64,000 nucleotides of DNA from Candidatus Zhuqueibacterota bacterium (GCA_016934825.1 JAFGSB010000041.1:1-64000), one strand, 5' to 3'. Shown: positions 29,128-38,150, numbered from the stretch's first letter. The notes: a model not told the origin generated them from the letters alone. Numbers and translations: made by a program.

Positions 29128-29985
29128 TCAGCGGGTCATTAATATGGAACAGGGTAAATTTTGTAAGGCCAGTTCAAGGTTATGAGGGAACAGCCTGTCC
29201 CACAGATCGAGCTTGCTTCTGGGACCATGCAAAATAAACAAATCGGCTTTTATTTCGCGCGTAAAATCCAGGGTAACGGAACGTGATTTCTCATACAAAC
29301 ACCGGGTATTATAAGCAATACCGGAAAAATCAAATTGCGACAAAAACTTTTTGAGCTGATAATCCTCTTTTTTATAAATATCCTTTATTTTTTGCGTATT
29401 ATTGAACATCCCCTTTTTATCTTCCAGTTCCGGTTCACGGAATGTATGTGTAAAATACAGGTCCTTGGTGCCGACTTCCATACCGATATCGATCGCGACC
29501 TTAACCGCAAGCGAAGCTACCTGATCATATTCAACCGCGCAATGGATCTTTTGTATGGGCTGGGGTTTGACCTGCGGATCGGTCATTAATAAAACAGAGC
29601 ACGGCGCGTTCCGCGCAATGGTCCTCGCAACCGATCCGATATAGTATTTTAAAAATCCCTCTTTTTTCAAAGCCCCGGCTACAATCAGATCAGCATTATA
29701 TTCATTGGCAACATCGATCAATACGTCTGCCGGATGCCCGTTCCTCACAAAACAGATGGGCGGATGATCCCGAAAATCCGACCGATCTATCGCCTCCTCG
29801 AGTTTACTGCGTTCGGACGGGGTTTCTTCGCCGACATGAATGATGATCGGCCATGTGCCCAGCAGTTTCAATAAACGATACGATTCATTTAACACAGCCG
29901 TTAGACGGGGTGAAAAAGCCGCGGCAACAACCGCTTTTTTAAAAACAGGCTCGCTGTATTCGCTTTGTATTTTATTGCTCTTCAT
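29128..29985 (-). CDS. tandem universal stress protein (UspA family)
   Basis: The 285 residues hold two Usp domains (about 10-145 and 150-285). The first ends with the ATP-binding-type loop VAGALKKEGFLKYYIGSVARTIARNAPCSVLLM, matching G-2x-G-9x-G-[ST] only loosely. The second ends LFILHGPRSKLDLWDRLFPHNLELALQNLPCSILM and keeps a similar shape but lacks the full glycine pattern. Such proteins are cytosolic and bind nucleotides in stress. It is transcribed alone; a weak promoter candidate is at 30060-30088. Confidence 0.85.
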   Translation of the reverse strand: MKSNKIQSEYSEPVFKKAVVAAAFSPRLTAVLNESYRLLKLLGTWPIIIHVGEETPSERSKLEEAIDRSDFRDHPPICFVRNGHPADVLIDVANEYNADLIVAGALKKEGFLKYYIGSVARTIARNAPCSVLLMTDPQVKPQPIQKIHCAVEYDQVASLAVKVAIDIGMEVGTKDLYFTHTFREPELEDKKGMFNNTQKIKDIYKKEDYQLKKFLSQFDFSGIAYNTRCLYEKSRSVTLDFTREIKADLFILHGPRSKLDLWDRLFPHNLELALQNLPCSILMTR

Positions 29986-30576
29986 TCACTTTTCTTATGA
30001 GATGTACAAATACCGGGTTGCCGATTATTCATTTAATTCAGAACAAATTTCAATTTAATAACATAAATAAAGATGATGGAAAAATCAAGTTATAAAAAAT
30101 AAATTTTTGAGGTTATATACATACTCTTTCAATATACAAATAAAACATATTATGAAATATTTTCAAAAAAATTTTAATACCGGTTCATTTAATTCAAATT
30201 TGAAAGGGGTATTAACTTCATAATTTATAAAAATATAAATCAGTATACCTGCCCGTTACTGAAAATGTTTGGCGTTGCTACCGGAGATAGCCGGACACAA
30301 ATGTCAAAGGAATTAGAGTTATAAATATTTTTATATAATATGGTCTGATAGTTGCCGTCTTTATAATGAATATTTGAAAAAATTTTTTCGGCCCTAAATA
30401 TATTTGCTTTAATTTATTACCAAACAATAACTTGCAGCAATTTCAAAGTTGAAATTATTTGTCGTAAACTGTGGCAAATATGGGTCAGTATCGAAGACAT
30501 TGTTGCATATATTTAAAAGTATAAAATTCAGGAAATAAAATTATAGTAAAATCAGGTTTTATATTATTTAAAATAA
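29986..30576. other. AT-rich divergent intergenic region before the hybrid kinase
   Basis: No convincing gene is present in about 590 bp. A possible minus-strand promoter for the stress protein lies at 30060-30088. Near 30280-30297, CCGG-AGATAG-CCGG followed by ACAC resembles a decayed copy of the GTGTCCGG/CCGGACAC repeat. No clear ribosome binding site precedes the kinase start at 30577. Confidence 0.55.
30060..30088 (-). promoter_or_regulatory. possible sigma-70 promoter of the universal stress protein
   Basis: On the minus strand TTGATT and TATGTT are separated by 17 bp, 75 bp upstream of the start at 29985. The match is only moderate in this AT-rich stretch. Confidence 0.35.
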
Positions 30577-33500
30577 ATGGAATCATATTTTATGGCCGCC
30601 AACAGTAACATTATCACAAAAAATTCTAAAATAGCATGGATGAACAATTTCAACGACTTGTACCGCACGCTATTTGAAAACGCAAACGACGCCATTTTCA
30701 TCGAATCGGAAAAAGAAGAAATTATTAAAGTAAATAAAAAGGCATGTGAGCTGACCGGCTATAGCATTGAAGAACTGATCGGGAAAAAAACCTGGGATTT
30801 AAAATCAAAAGAACGAAAAAATGATCCGTGCCAGCAAATATATTCCACTCCTGATAAATTCAATAACTATAAATTTGAAAGCGAAATTGAACGGTCCGAC
30901 GGTACTATTATACCGGTGGAAATTACAATCGCATCGATAAAGCATGAAGAGAAAGTACTATTTGTCTCAATTGTCCGGAATATTACGGAAAGAAAACAAT
31001 ATGAAAAAATACTGCTGCAAAATGAAGAAAAATACAGAACCATATTCAATACAACCGGTTCAGCAACCCTGATAATCGATGCCGATAACACGATACTATT
31101 GGTTAATGCGGAATTCGAAAAGCTTTCCGGATATAAAAAAAGACAAATTGAAAACATAAAAAAATGGCAGGAATTCATTACACCTGTCGATTTAAAAAGA
31201 TACAAAAAATATTACATTAACAGATTTAAACAGACACCCCGCTCTCACCGGAATTTTGAATTCAAGTTTGTTGATAAAAAAGAAAATTTTAAAGACGTTT
31301 GCCTCACTGCGGAAATCATTCCGGGAACCACACGGACCGTCATTTCCCTGTTGAATATTACCAGTGGTAAACAAACGGAAAAAGCACTCAAAGAAAAAGA
31401 AGAACACTTTAAAGCGGTCGTTGATTCCGATCATACCGGTATATTGTTGTATAATTCCGAAAATATAATCACTTTTGTGAATAATGCGGTTACCAACTCG
31501 TTGAACTTGAAAAATGAAGACCTGGTCGGGAAAAAACTAACAGACCTTATCTTTCTCAATGCAAAAGACGAACCGGGTACGTTTGACCTTTTAAACAGCG
31601 ATGAACTGGTATTGAAAAATAAATATGGATCACTCAAATATTTTATCTTTTCCACATCTCAATTACGTAAACGCAAGGGCAAACTCAAAGAGACCATGCT
31701 CATCCTGACTGAGATTACGGAACGCAAACAGGTGGAAAAAACTCTTGCAATCGAGCAAACGCTAATAAATTCCCTGATAGATAACGTGCCCGATACAATA
31801 TACTTTAAAGATAAAAAAGGGCATTTTATAAAAATTAATAAAGCGCAAACCAAAGTACTGGGCTTAAATAGACCGGAAGATGCAATCGGAAAAACAGACT
31901 TTGATTTTTTCACCCGTGAACACGCGTCGGATGCTTTTAACGATGAACAAAAAATAATCGAAAACGGCAAACCACTAATTGGGAAAATTGAAAAAATCAG
32001 GCATGCCAACGGCGAATTCCGATGGGTTTCGGCTACCAAAATCCCCCTGGTCATTAATGGAGAAACCGTCGGTATCGTCGGTATTTCCAGGGACATAACC
32101 GAACTCACCGAAATGAGTAATGAACTGAAACAAAAAAACAAACAACTTGATATAGCCCTGGCAAAAGCGGAAAGCGCGACCCTCGCAAAATCCAATTTCC
32201 TTGCCAACATGAGTCATGAAATTCGCACGCCGATGAACGGTGTGATCGGCATGACGAACTTGCTCCTGGAAACGGAACTCAGTAAAGAGCAACAGGAATA
32301 CCTTGAGACTATTCGAAACGGCGGCAACGCGCTGCTGGTACTGATTAATGATATTCTTGACTTTTCAAAAATCGAATCGGGAAAATTGGAACTTGAAAAT
32401 CAGGAATTCGACTTAAGAGACAGGATTGAAGAATCCCTGGATTTGCAGGCCGCAAACGCCACTCCAAAAGGTATTGAACTGGCATATCTGATAGATGACA
32501 ACACGCCAACCACGATGATTGGCGATGTAACGAGGTTAGGGCAGATATTGAACAATTTATTAAGCAACGCCGTAAAATTCACCAAAGAAGGAGAAGTCAT
32601 CATTTACATCTCTGCCAGGGAAATTTCATCAAGATATTATGAATATAAATTTGCCATTAAAGATACAGGAATAGGTATTCCAAAAGACCGAATGGACCGT
32701 CTGTTCAAGTCTTTCAGTCAGGTTGACATGTCGACAACACGAAAATATGGCGGTACAGGTTTGGGCCTGGCGATCAGCAAACGTCTGTGTGAATTGATGA
32801 AAGGTAATATGTGGGTTGAAAGTCAGGAAAATGTTGGTTCAACCTTTTATTTTACTATTCAGACGAACACTGCGCCTCCAAGACCAAAGATCATTATCCG
32901 CAGTACCAACTCTATATTAAAAGACAAACGGGTTCTGATTGTTGATGATAATGGAACCAACAGGCGAATATTAACCCTTTTAACTCAAAGTTGGAAAATG
33001 CTTTCCATGGAAGCGGCATCCGCTGTTGAAGCCTTAAATCTGATAAACAAAGGAACCCCTTTTGACGTTGCCATACTGGATATGCAAATGCCCGAAATGG
33101 ACGGATTAGAGTTGGCAAAAGAAATTCGTAAAATTCCGGCTACAAAACTTCTGCCACTGATTATGTTGTCTTCCATTGGCTGGCAGGAAAAATATTTTCA
33201 AAAATCCGGCCTTAACTTTGCGGGGATTATGACAAAACCTGTAAAACATAATATGCTTTACAATACATTGATTTCTATATTTAAAGGCAAAACCGATAAC
33301 ATTGATTACAATGTTAATCGTAAGAACAGCATTGATCCGCAAATGGCAAAATGGCTGCCGCTGAAAATATTGGTTGCAGAAGACAATGTCATTAATCAGA
33401 AATTGATATTACGATTGTTAAAAAAGATGGGTTACGATGCCGATATCGTCAGTAACGGTATCGAAGTCCTCATTGCGTTGGAAAGGAAAATATATAATGT

Positions 33501-33732
33501 GATTTTGATGGATGTACAAATGCCGGAAATGGACGGGCTGGAAACTACCCGGATAATTTGCAAAAAGATCGACCGCGATAAGCGGCCGCAGATCATCGCG
33601 ATGACGGCAAATGCCATGCAGGGGGATAAAGAAAAATGTATTGAGGCAGGCATGAACGATTATATTAGTAAACCGATAAATGTTAACGAACTTTTAAAAG
33701 TCTTATTTAAATGTAAAATTTCAGTTAATTGA
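30577..33732 (+). CDS. hybrid sensor histidine kinase with four PAS and two receiver domains
   Basis: The 1051 residues read: four PAS domains (about 25-140, 145-270, 275-390, 395-515, each closed by a variant of ITERKQxEK), a short coiled coil, HisKA with His547 in NMSHEIRTPMNG, and HATPase_c with NNLLSNAVKFT, DTGIGIP and GGTGLGL. Two receiver domains follow, with Asp835 (ILDMQMPEMDG) and Asp979 (LMDVQMPEMDG). All phosphorylation residues are intact. No transmembrane helix is visible, so it is probably a cytoplasmic sensor. It lacks its own Hpt domain, but the next gene encodes one. No output regulator is adjacent. Confidence 0.95.
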   Translation: MESYFMAANSNIITKNSKIAWMNNFNDLYRTLFENANDAIFIESEKEEIIKVNKKACELTGYSIEELIGKKTWDLKSKERKNDPCQQIYSTPDKFNNYKFESEIERSDGTIIPVEITIASIKHEEKVLFVSIVRNITERKQYEKILLQNEEKYRTIFNTTGSATLIIDADNTILLVNAEFEKLSGYKKRQIENIKKWQEFITPVDLKRYKKYYINRFKQTPRSHRNFEFKFVDKKENFKDVCLTAEIIPGTTRTVISLLNITSGKQTEKALKEKEEHFKAVVDSDHTGILLYNSENIITFVNNAVTNSLNLKNEDLVGKKLTDLIFLNAKDEPGTFDLLNSDELVLKNKYGSLKYFIFSTSQLRKRKGKLKETMLILTEITERKQVEKTLAIEQTLINSLIDNVPDTIYFKDKKGHFIKINKAQTKVLGLNRPEDAIGKTDFDFFTREHASDAFNDEQKIIENGKPLIGKIEKIRHANGEFRWVSATKIPLVINGETVGIVGISRDITELTEMSNELKQKNKQLDIALAKAESATLAKSNFLANMSHEIRTPMNGVIGMTNLLLETELSKEQQEYLETIRNGGNALLVLINDILDFSKIESGKLELENQEFDLRDRIEESLDLQAANATPKGIELAYLIDDNTPTTMIGDVTRLGQILNNLLSNAVKFTKEGEVIIYISAREISSRYYEYKFAIKDTGIGIPKDRMDRLFKSFSQVDMSTTRKYGGTGLGLAISKRLCELMKGNMWVESQENVGSTFYFTIQTNTAPPRPKIIIRSTNSILKDKRVLIVDDNGTNRRILTLLTQSWKMLSMEAASAVEALNLINKGTPFDVAILDMQMPEMDGLELAKEIRKIPATKLLPLIMLSSIGWQEKYFQKSGLNFAGIMTKPVKHNMLYNTLISIFKGKTDNIDYNVNRKNSIDPQMAKWLPLKILVAEDNVINQKLILRLLKKMGYDADIVSNGIEVLIALERKIYNVILMDVQMPEMDGLETTRIICKKIDRDKRPQIIAMTANAMQGDKEKCIEAGMNDYISKPINVNELLKVLFKCKISVN

Positions 33733-33764
33733 TCTAATAAAGATGTATTTTTTAGGAGTGAAAA

Positions 33765-34121
33765 ATGCAAACAGTGGACATTATCAACAACGAAGAGCTA
33801 TTTGCACGGGTGGCCGGTGATGAGGAACTGCTTCATGAAATAGTAGAACTATTTATGGAGGATCATCAAAATCATCTTTTTAATATTAAAAATGCTCTTA
33901 ACAAAAAAGATGCCGCGCAACTCGTCAGGGCAGCACATACATTAAAAGGAGCCGTAGCTACGTTTGCCGCCAAAAGCGCAACCCAGGCGGCTTTAAAACT
34001 TGAACTTATGGGCAGAAGCAGGAACTTTAACGGCAGTAGTGAAGCATACATGTCTCTTGAAAAAGAGATAGAATTATTAAAACAGGCATTGACAAGTTTC
34101 TGTTCAACACCGAACCATTAA
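33765..34121 (+). CDS. histidine phosphotransfer (Hpt) protein
   Basis: The 118-residue all-helical protein carries the Hpt motif LVRAAHTLKGAVATFAA with the phosphorylatable His58 and the conserved HxLKG. The start is supported by AGGAGTG 5 nt upstream. It lies 32 bp after the hybrid kinase on the same strand, and presumably passes phosphate between the kinase's receiver domains and an output regulator encoded elsewhere. Confidence 0.93.
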   Translation: MQTVDIINNEELFARVAGDEELLHEIVELFMEDHQNHLFNIKNALNKKDAAQLVRAAHTLKGAVATFAAKSATQAALKLELMGRSRNFNGSSEAYMSLEKEIELLKQALTSFCSTPNH

Positions 34122-34201
34122 AATAACTTTTGGTGAACAGTTGGTTTGTGTATCACCCGGTAATGAATTATTGAATTACAATTGAATATTTTCAGCATAG
34201 A

Positions 34202-34218
34202 TGTCCGTTTTCCGGACA
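34202..34218. repeat. palindromic repeat, GTGTCCGG family (copy 2)
   Basis: TGTCCG and CGGACA flank TTTTC. The spacer is different from the full-length copies, but the arms are the same. It is followed by CC as in copy 3. Confidence 0.6.
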
Positions 34219-34328
34219 CCATATAATGAACAGTTTTCATAAATCCGGGGGAAAACCATACAATTTATTTGACCTGCCTCATCACGGATTCGGATTGTTT
34301 TAATTAAAATGTATTATTACATACACAG

Positions 34329-34347
34329 GTGCCCGGTCAACGGACAC
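34329..34347. repeat. palindromic repeat, GTGTCCGG family (copy 3)
   Basis: GTGCCCG and CGGACAC flank GTCAA, with one mismatch in the arms relative to the consensus. Confidence 0.55.
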
Positions 34348-34465
34348 CGCCCGCTAATCAGATTTTCAAGTTCAATAAAATCAATTAATATAATTATCAA
34401 AATTCAATTTTTACATAAAATCAAATAATGAAAATATGAAAACTTAAATATAATAGTAGAATACC

Positions 34466-34487
34466 GTGTCCGGGTTTAACCGGACAC
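34466..34487. repeat. palindromic repeat, GTGTCCGG family (copy 4)
   Basis: It is identical over all 22 bases to the copy at 79-100, including the GTTTAA centre. It lies 29 bp beyond the stop codon of the last small gene of the symporter operon. Confidence 0.75.
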
Positions 34488-34516
34488 GGCTGTATTACAT
34501 ATTCAATTCAATAATA

Positions 34517-34678
34517 TTAATTTTCTGCTTCATCCTGCTCTTCGGATACCTGCCGGGTAAAATGTTTGTAAAGTATATATGCAACAAAAAATGAAATTGC
34601 AAAAATAAAAGCCGGAATTATGTAACCCAAAACAGGAGATCCGATTCGGGTGGTCGTTTGTGCAAAAAAAGCGGTCAT
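34517..34678 (-). CDS. small single-span membrane protein (53 aa), symporter operon
   Basis: This gene is absent from the ORF track. The 53 residues start MTAFFAQTTTRIG, have one strongly hydrophobic helix (VLGYIIPAFIFAISFFVAYIL, about 16-36) and end in an acidic tail (SEEQDEAEN). A ribosome binding site AGGAG lies 9 nt upstream of the ATG, within the end of the preceding small gene, whose stop is 3 bp before. I do not recognise the family. Position and coupling point to an accessory subunit of the symporter. Confidence 0.75.
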   Translation of the reverse strand: MTAFFAQTTTRIGSPVLGYIIPAFIFAISFFVAYILYKHFTRQVSEEQDEAEN

Positions 34679-34681
34679 ATC

Positions 34682-34819
34682 TTATATCTCCTGTTTTTTA
34701 ATTCCTGTTTCATTCTTTTTTTTATTCTTTTTATAATAAATCCAGGCAAAAATCAGTCCGGCCAGCGAAAATAAATAGGAAATCGACATACCGATTACAA
34801 CAGACAGTCCGTTCTCCAT
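34682..34819 (-). CDS. small single-span membrane protein (45 aa), symporter operon
   Basis: This gene is absent from the ORF track. The 45 residues (MENGLSVVIGMSISYLFSL...) contain one transmembrane helix at about 6-29 and a very basic C-terminal tail (KKNKKKNETGIKK). GGGAGGAG precedes the ATG by 5 nt, a near-ideal ribosome binding site. It starts 2 bp after the stop of the 96-residue membrane protein. The function is unknown; it is likely part of the same complex. Confidence 0.75.
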   Translation of the reverse strand: MENGLSVVIGMSISYLFSLAGLIFAWIYYKKNKKKNETGIKKQEI

Positions 34820-34821
34820 AA

Positions 34822-35112
34822 TTACTCCTCCCACCTTTGTATTTTTTCAAGGTTCTTTAAATATTCCCTTTGTTTCTTTTCATATCCTTCGGATACGGAT
34901 TTCAATTTGGGATCAATAATGTAAAACATAATAAAAGTCAACACAATGCCGATGCCCAGCAAAATAAATCCCAGTGGTAATAAGAACAGCGACATTGCAA
35001 GTCCAAGGGTTATCAACACATAACTGAATGGCGAGATAATAATGGCATACCAGTCTTCTTTGGTCCATTCATCCGCCTCATCAGATGTCCAGTTTCTTTT
35101 TATTAATGGCAT
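34822..35112 (-). CDS. small two-span membrane protein (96 aa), symporter operon
   Basis: After a polar, acidic start (IKRNWTSDEADEWTKEDW), two hydrophobic helices cover about 23-45 and 47-67 (YVLITLGLAMSLFLLPLGFIL, LGIGIVLTFIMFYII). A charged cytosolic tail (YEKKQREYLKNLEKIQRWEE) ends it. AGGAGG lies 6 nt before the ATG. The gene follows the symporter by 9 bp. Small partner proteins are known for some SSS-family transporters (for example YhdT beside PanF, DUF4212 proteins beside ActP-like permeases), but I cannot assign this one to either family. Confidence 0.75.
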   Translation of the reverse strand: MPLIKRNWTSDEADEWTKEDWYAIIISPFSYVLITLGLAMSLFLLPLGFILLGIGIVLTFIMFYIIDPKLKSVSEGYEKKQREYLKNLEKIQRWEE

Positions 35113-35121
35113 TTTAACCTC

Positions 35122-36735
35122 CTATTGATCTTGTTCTGCCGCTTTACGGTCGAACTCGTGCAAAGCTTTTAACAAGCCGCGCCGTTCGGCTTCCCTTTTT
35201 ACCGGTCCCCAAAAACCGATGGGGCGTGTCTGTACGTACAACTTGACCAGTCGGTCCATATCATCCGGTTTTGTTAACAGTGTTACAGGAACATAAATAA
35301 CAGCGACCAAAATGATCAACAACCAGAATTGCTGGTAATCCGGCAGTTCAGGTATAATGCCAAAGGCGGGGAGAATCCAGACAACCAGCCAGCAAATACC
35401 CAGGTTAGCGATCCAGGCGGACAGGTATCCCCATGCATTGAACCGCCACCAGATAACCTGCAGGATATTCGGCAGCCAGGTACCCGCTACCATCAGCCAT
35501 AAAGCAAAAAATAACCAGTCAATCACATTTTTGCCGATCATCAATCCAAAAAAGAATGAACCCAGCAGCACAACCACTGTCATAAGTCGTCCAAACCAGA
35601 CTACTTCTTTTTCAGTGGCTTTTGGTTTTAAATAGTGATGATAAAGGTCCCGGGTGGCATACATTGAACCCAAATTTAAAACACCGGCAACAGTGGATAT
35701 GTGAATCGCAAGGATCGCGGCAAAAAAGAATCCGACCATACCGACCGGAAAATATTTAAAACCGATGATGAACCAGGCTAACTGGGATTCCTCTGCGGTA
35801 AAATTACCCTTTGATATAACAAAAAGGGCGAGTACGGCAAGCGCCCAGATAGAGTTCCTTACCAGTACAACCGCGGTCCCCCACCAGATACTATAGGAAG
35901 CATCCCTGACGTTTCTTGCGGATTGAATACGCTGCGCCTCAACAAACCAATCAAAATGTGTAGCCATGCCGAATCCGCCCAAAAATGGAACGGCGATCAT
36001 GGTGATCATCCAGAGTAACGGGTAATCGCCCGAAATAAAACCCGAACTGCGGAAGGGATTGAGCATTTCTTCCTGACCCATCTGCTTCAACGAGGCGACA
36101 ATTTCTGCGGGGCCGCCTGCTGCGATTGCAGCCCAAATTGACACCAGAACAATAACGATCAACATGGTAATACCCTGCTGCACATCCGCAATAATCACTC
36201 CCCAGTAACCGGACGCAATAACGTATAAACAGCATAATGTTGAAAAAATGACCAGGCCATACCACAGAGGCCAATGAAACACATAATTACACACATTACC
36301 CATCGCTATACCGACCCAGCCCGCAATGAACATGGTCATCGCGACCTGCCAACCGGCAATCCAGCCGCGAAGCATTTCACTTCCCAGACCGCTGAATCTT
36401 AAGGTTTGCCATTCGGCCTGCGTCCCGGCAAGCGAACGCCGGAATATCCGGGTGGATACCCATGCGCTGATCGCGCACCAGCCCGCAAACAATGAATACC
36501 ACATACCATATAAACCCTTTTGATAAACCAGCCCGGAAAACCACATGGGCGTATCGGTCGCGGTATGGGTCGCAAAATTTGATGTCGCCGGTAACCACCA
36601 GGGGAGTCCCCGTCCGGCCAGGAAAAAATCGGAACCCGACCGTTTTCCCAGTTTGTAAAATATGGCGCCACAACCAATCATTAAAATCAGGTAGGCAATT
36701 GTCCAAAAGTAATCCAACCAGGCAAAATGAACCAT
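35122..36735 (-). CDS. sodium:solute symporter (SSS family)
   Basis: The 537-residue protein has about 13 transmembrane helices. The family start YKLGKRSGSDFFLAGRGLPWWLPATSNFATHTATDTPMWFSG covers the unwound helix and sodium site region, and PVGMVGFFFAAILAIHISTVAGVLNLGSMYATRDLYHHY is the typical SSS signature. It takes up a solute with sodium. The neighbours (ROK kinase, NagB-LmbE fusion) point to a sugar or amino sugar, as inference. The ribosome binding site AAAGGAG is present. It is followed by three small membrane-protein genes. Confidence 0.92.
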   Translation of the reverse strand: MVHFAWLDYFWTIAYLILMIGCGAIFYKLGKRSGSDFFLAGRGLPWWLPATSNFATHTATDTPMWFSGLVYQKGLYGMWYSLFAGWCAISAWVSTRIFRRSLAGTQAEWQTLRFSGLGSEMLRGWIAGWQVAMTMFIAGWVGIAMGNVCNYVFHWPLWYGLVIFSTLCCLYVIASGYWGVIIADVQQGITMLIVIVLVSIWAAIAAGGPAEIVASLKQMGQEEMLNPFRSSGFISGDYPLLWMITMIAVPFLGGFGMATHFDWFVEAQRIQSARNVRDASYSIWWGTAVVLVRNSIWALAVLALFVISKGNFTAEESQLAWFIIGFKYFPVGMVGFFFAAILAIHISTVAGVLNLGSMYATRDLYHHYLKPKATEKEVVWFGRLMTVVVLLGSFFFGLMIGKNVIDWLFFALWLMVAGTWLPNILQVIWWRFNAWGYLSAWIANLGICWLVVWILPAFGIIPELPDYQQFWLLIILVAVIYVPVTLLTKPDDMDRLVKLYVQTRPIGFWGPVKREAERRGLLKALHEFDRKAAEQDQ

Positions 36736-36802
36736 TCTTCAGTCTCCTTTCAGTTACGAACTCTAAATTGGATACCTAAAATAAAACCGTTATTTATTTT
36801 AT

Positions 36803-37918
36803 TTAATTTTTATCCAGCATATGTAACGCGAATGCGTATGCGCCTAAACTTACAGATCTGCTTGTGCCAAGTCTGCTTATACCGACGCCCACTCTTTTAA
36901 GCGGGTCATAAAGTATTTTTTCACCCGTAACCGGGACTTTAATTTCTTTCACATCTCCCCTTATAAATGCCGCTTTGTCATTTATATCTTCCAGATTGAA
37001 GGCTTTTGATTCCATTCGATTTATATGTTCGCCGTCATATGTTTCCATAAAACCGTTCATTTCGCTGATAACGGCGGGTAAAAATAATTCGCATGCACCC
37101 GCCAAACCGCCGCCGATCACAACAAGTCCGTCAATCAAAGCAGTCGCGCTTGCCAGTGCATCTCCCACTATTTCGCCAAACTCCCGGAATGCATCTATGG
37201 CGGAATTTTTATTTCCGGGTAATTTACCAAGTCCAATCGTGTAAATATCTATTGGCTCCGGGACTTTTTTAATATCCATGCCGGATTTTTTTGCATATGA
37301 TCGCTTAATACCTCGTATACTGGCCCCTTCTTCGGCAAATGAATGCGTGTTTATTTTGTTACGTAGGGTCCATATTTCGGCTCCGGCGGCGTTGTCGCCG
37401 ATAAATAACTCACCGTTACGGACTATTCCCGCGCCAAACCCTGTTCCAAGGGTCACGCCGAATAGATTATGATAACGTTTCGGACTGCCGGCAATTTCCA
37501 GTTCCTCGTTTATATATGGCAGCAAACCGTCGATAGCCTCCCCATATACAAACAGATCCCCGTCATTATTTATATATACCGGGATATTAAAAACACTTTT
37601 TAACATGGGGCCTAACGCGATCCCGCCGCGAAAACAGGGCAGGTTTCCAAGGTCCCCTATAATACCATTCGGATAATCAGCGGGACCGGGAAAGGCGAAA
37701 CTGATCGCCACAGGTTCCCCCCTTATATCTTTTTTCACTTTATTAAAACCGTCAATAATTGTTGAGATGCAGGCATTCAGATCATTCGCATTGGATGGCA
37801 GAATAATCTGACCTGAAATTTCCTCATTCCCCTGTATGGCCGAAAACACAAAATTGGTACCGCCCGCATCCAGTGTCATCACAATTCTTTTATCAGCATC
37901 ATACTCCATGGATATCAC
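36803..37918 (-). CDS. ROK-family sugar kinase lacking the zinc motif
   Basis: The 371 residues show the ATPase-fold start VMTLDAGGTNFVFSAI, the ISFAFPGPADYPNGIIGDLGNLP segment, the sugar-binding NNDGDLFVYGEA with the catalytic Asp, FGVTLGTGFGAGIV and a second nucleotide motif LVVIGGGLAGA. The zinc motif (CxCGxxGC) of classic ROK kinases is missing; the region reads AGAEIWTLRNKINTHSF instead. It probably phosphorylates an imported sugar such as glucosamine, N-acetylglucosamine or mannose. The start could be the GTG at 37918 or the ATG at 37909. It lies 67 bp upstream of the symporter. Confidence 0.82.
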   Translation of the reverse strand: MISMEYDADKRIVMTLDAGGTNFVFSAIQGNEEISGQIILPSNANDLNACISTIIDGFNKVKKDIRGEPVAISFAFPGPADYPNGIIGDLGNLPCFRGGIALGPMLKSVFNIPVYINNDGDLFVYGEAIDGLLPYINEELEIAGSPKRYHNLFGVTLGTGFGAGIVRNGELFIGDNAAGAEIWTLRNKINTHSFAEEGASIRGIKRSYAKKSGMDIKKVPEPIDIYTIGLGKLPGNKNSAIDAFREFGEIVGDALASATALIDGLVVIGGGLAGACELFLPAVISEMNGFMETYDGEHINRMESKAFNLEDINDKAAFIRGDVKEIKVPVTGEKILYDPLKRVGVGISRLGTSRSVSLGAYAFALHMLDKN

Positions 37919-38150
37919 TTTCTTCAGTTATGGCCGCATCTGCTTTGTACAAGGCCATAGAGAAACAAATCACCCCGGAATTTTTGTCCGATTTTTTTAC
38001 AGACTCTATTAATGAAAAGATCGGAGGTTTAAACCGTCACACCAAATATTGGGAAAACTGGAATTATCTTGAATTTCATTGTTGTAAAAACACCAAACAT
38101 TTTAAAATAAATTAAAAATCTGATTATTACAAGGATATTTTCTAAAAAAA

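Larger units (their letters stand above)
34122..34516. other. intergenic region with clustered GTGTCCGG-type palindromes
   Basis: This region lies between the convergent hpt gene and the symporter operon and holds no gene. It carries three copies of the palindrome family within about 290 bp (34202-34218, 34329-34347, 34466-34487). No T-run follows them. The placement between convergent operons would suit a bidirectional stop or a nucleoid or binding site. Confidence 0.65.

Noticed and set aside
30280-30297. c-di-GMP riboswitch before the hybrid kinase, suggested by CCGG-containing hairpin
   Set aside because: The conserved GEMM core and receptor sequences are missing; it looks more like a worn intergenic repeat.
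30253-30323. Short ORF MFGVATGDSRTQMSKELEL upstream of the kinase as a leader peptide
   Set aside because: It has no ribosome binding site or attenuator-like hairpin, and no conserved pattern can be judged.
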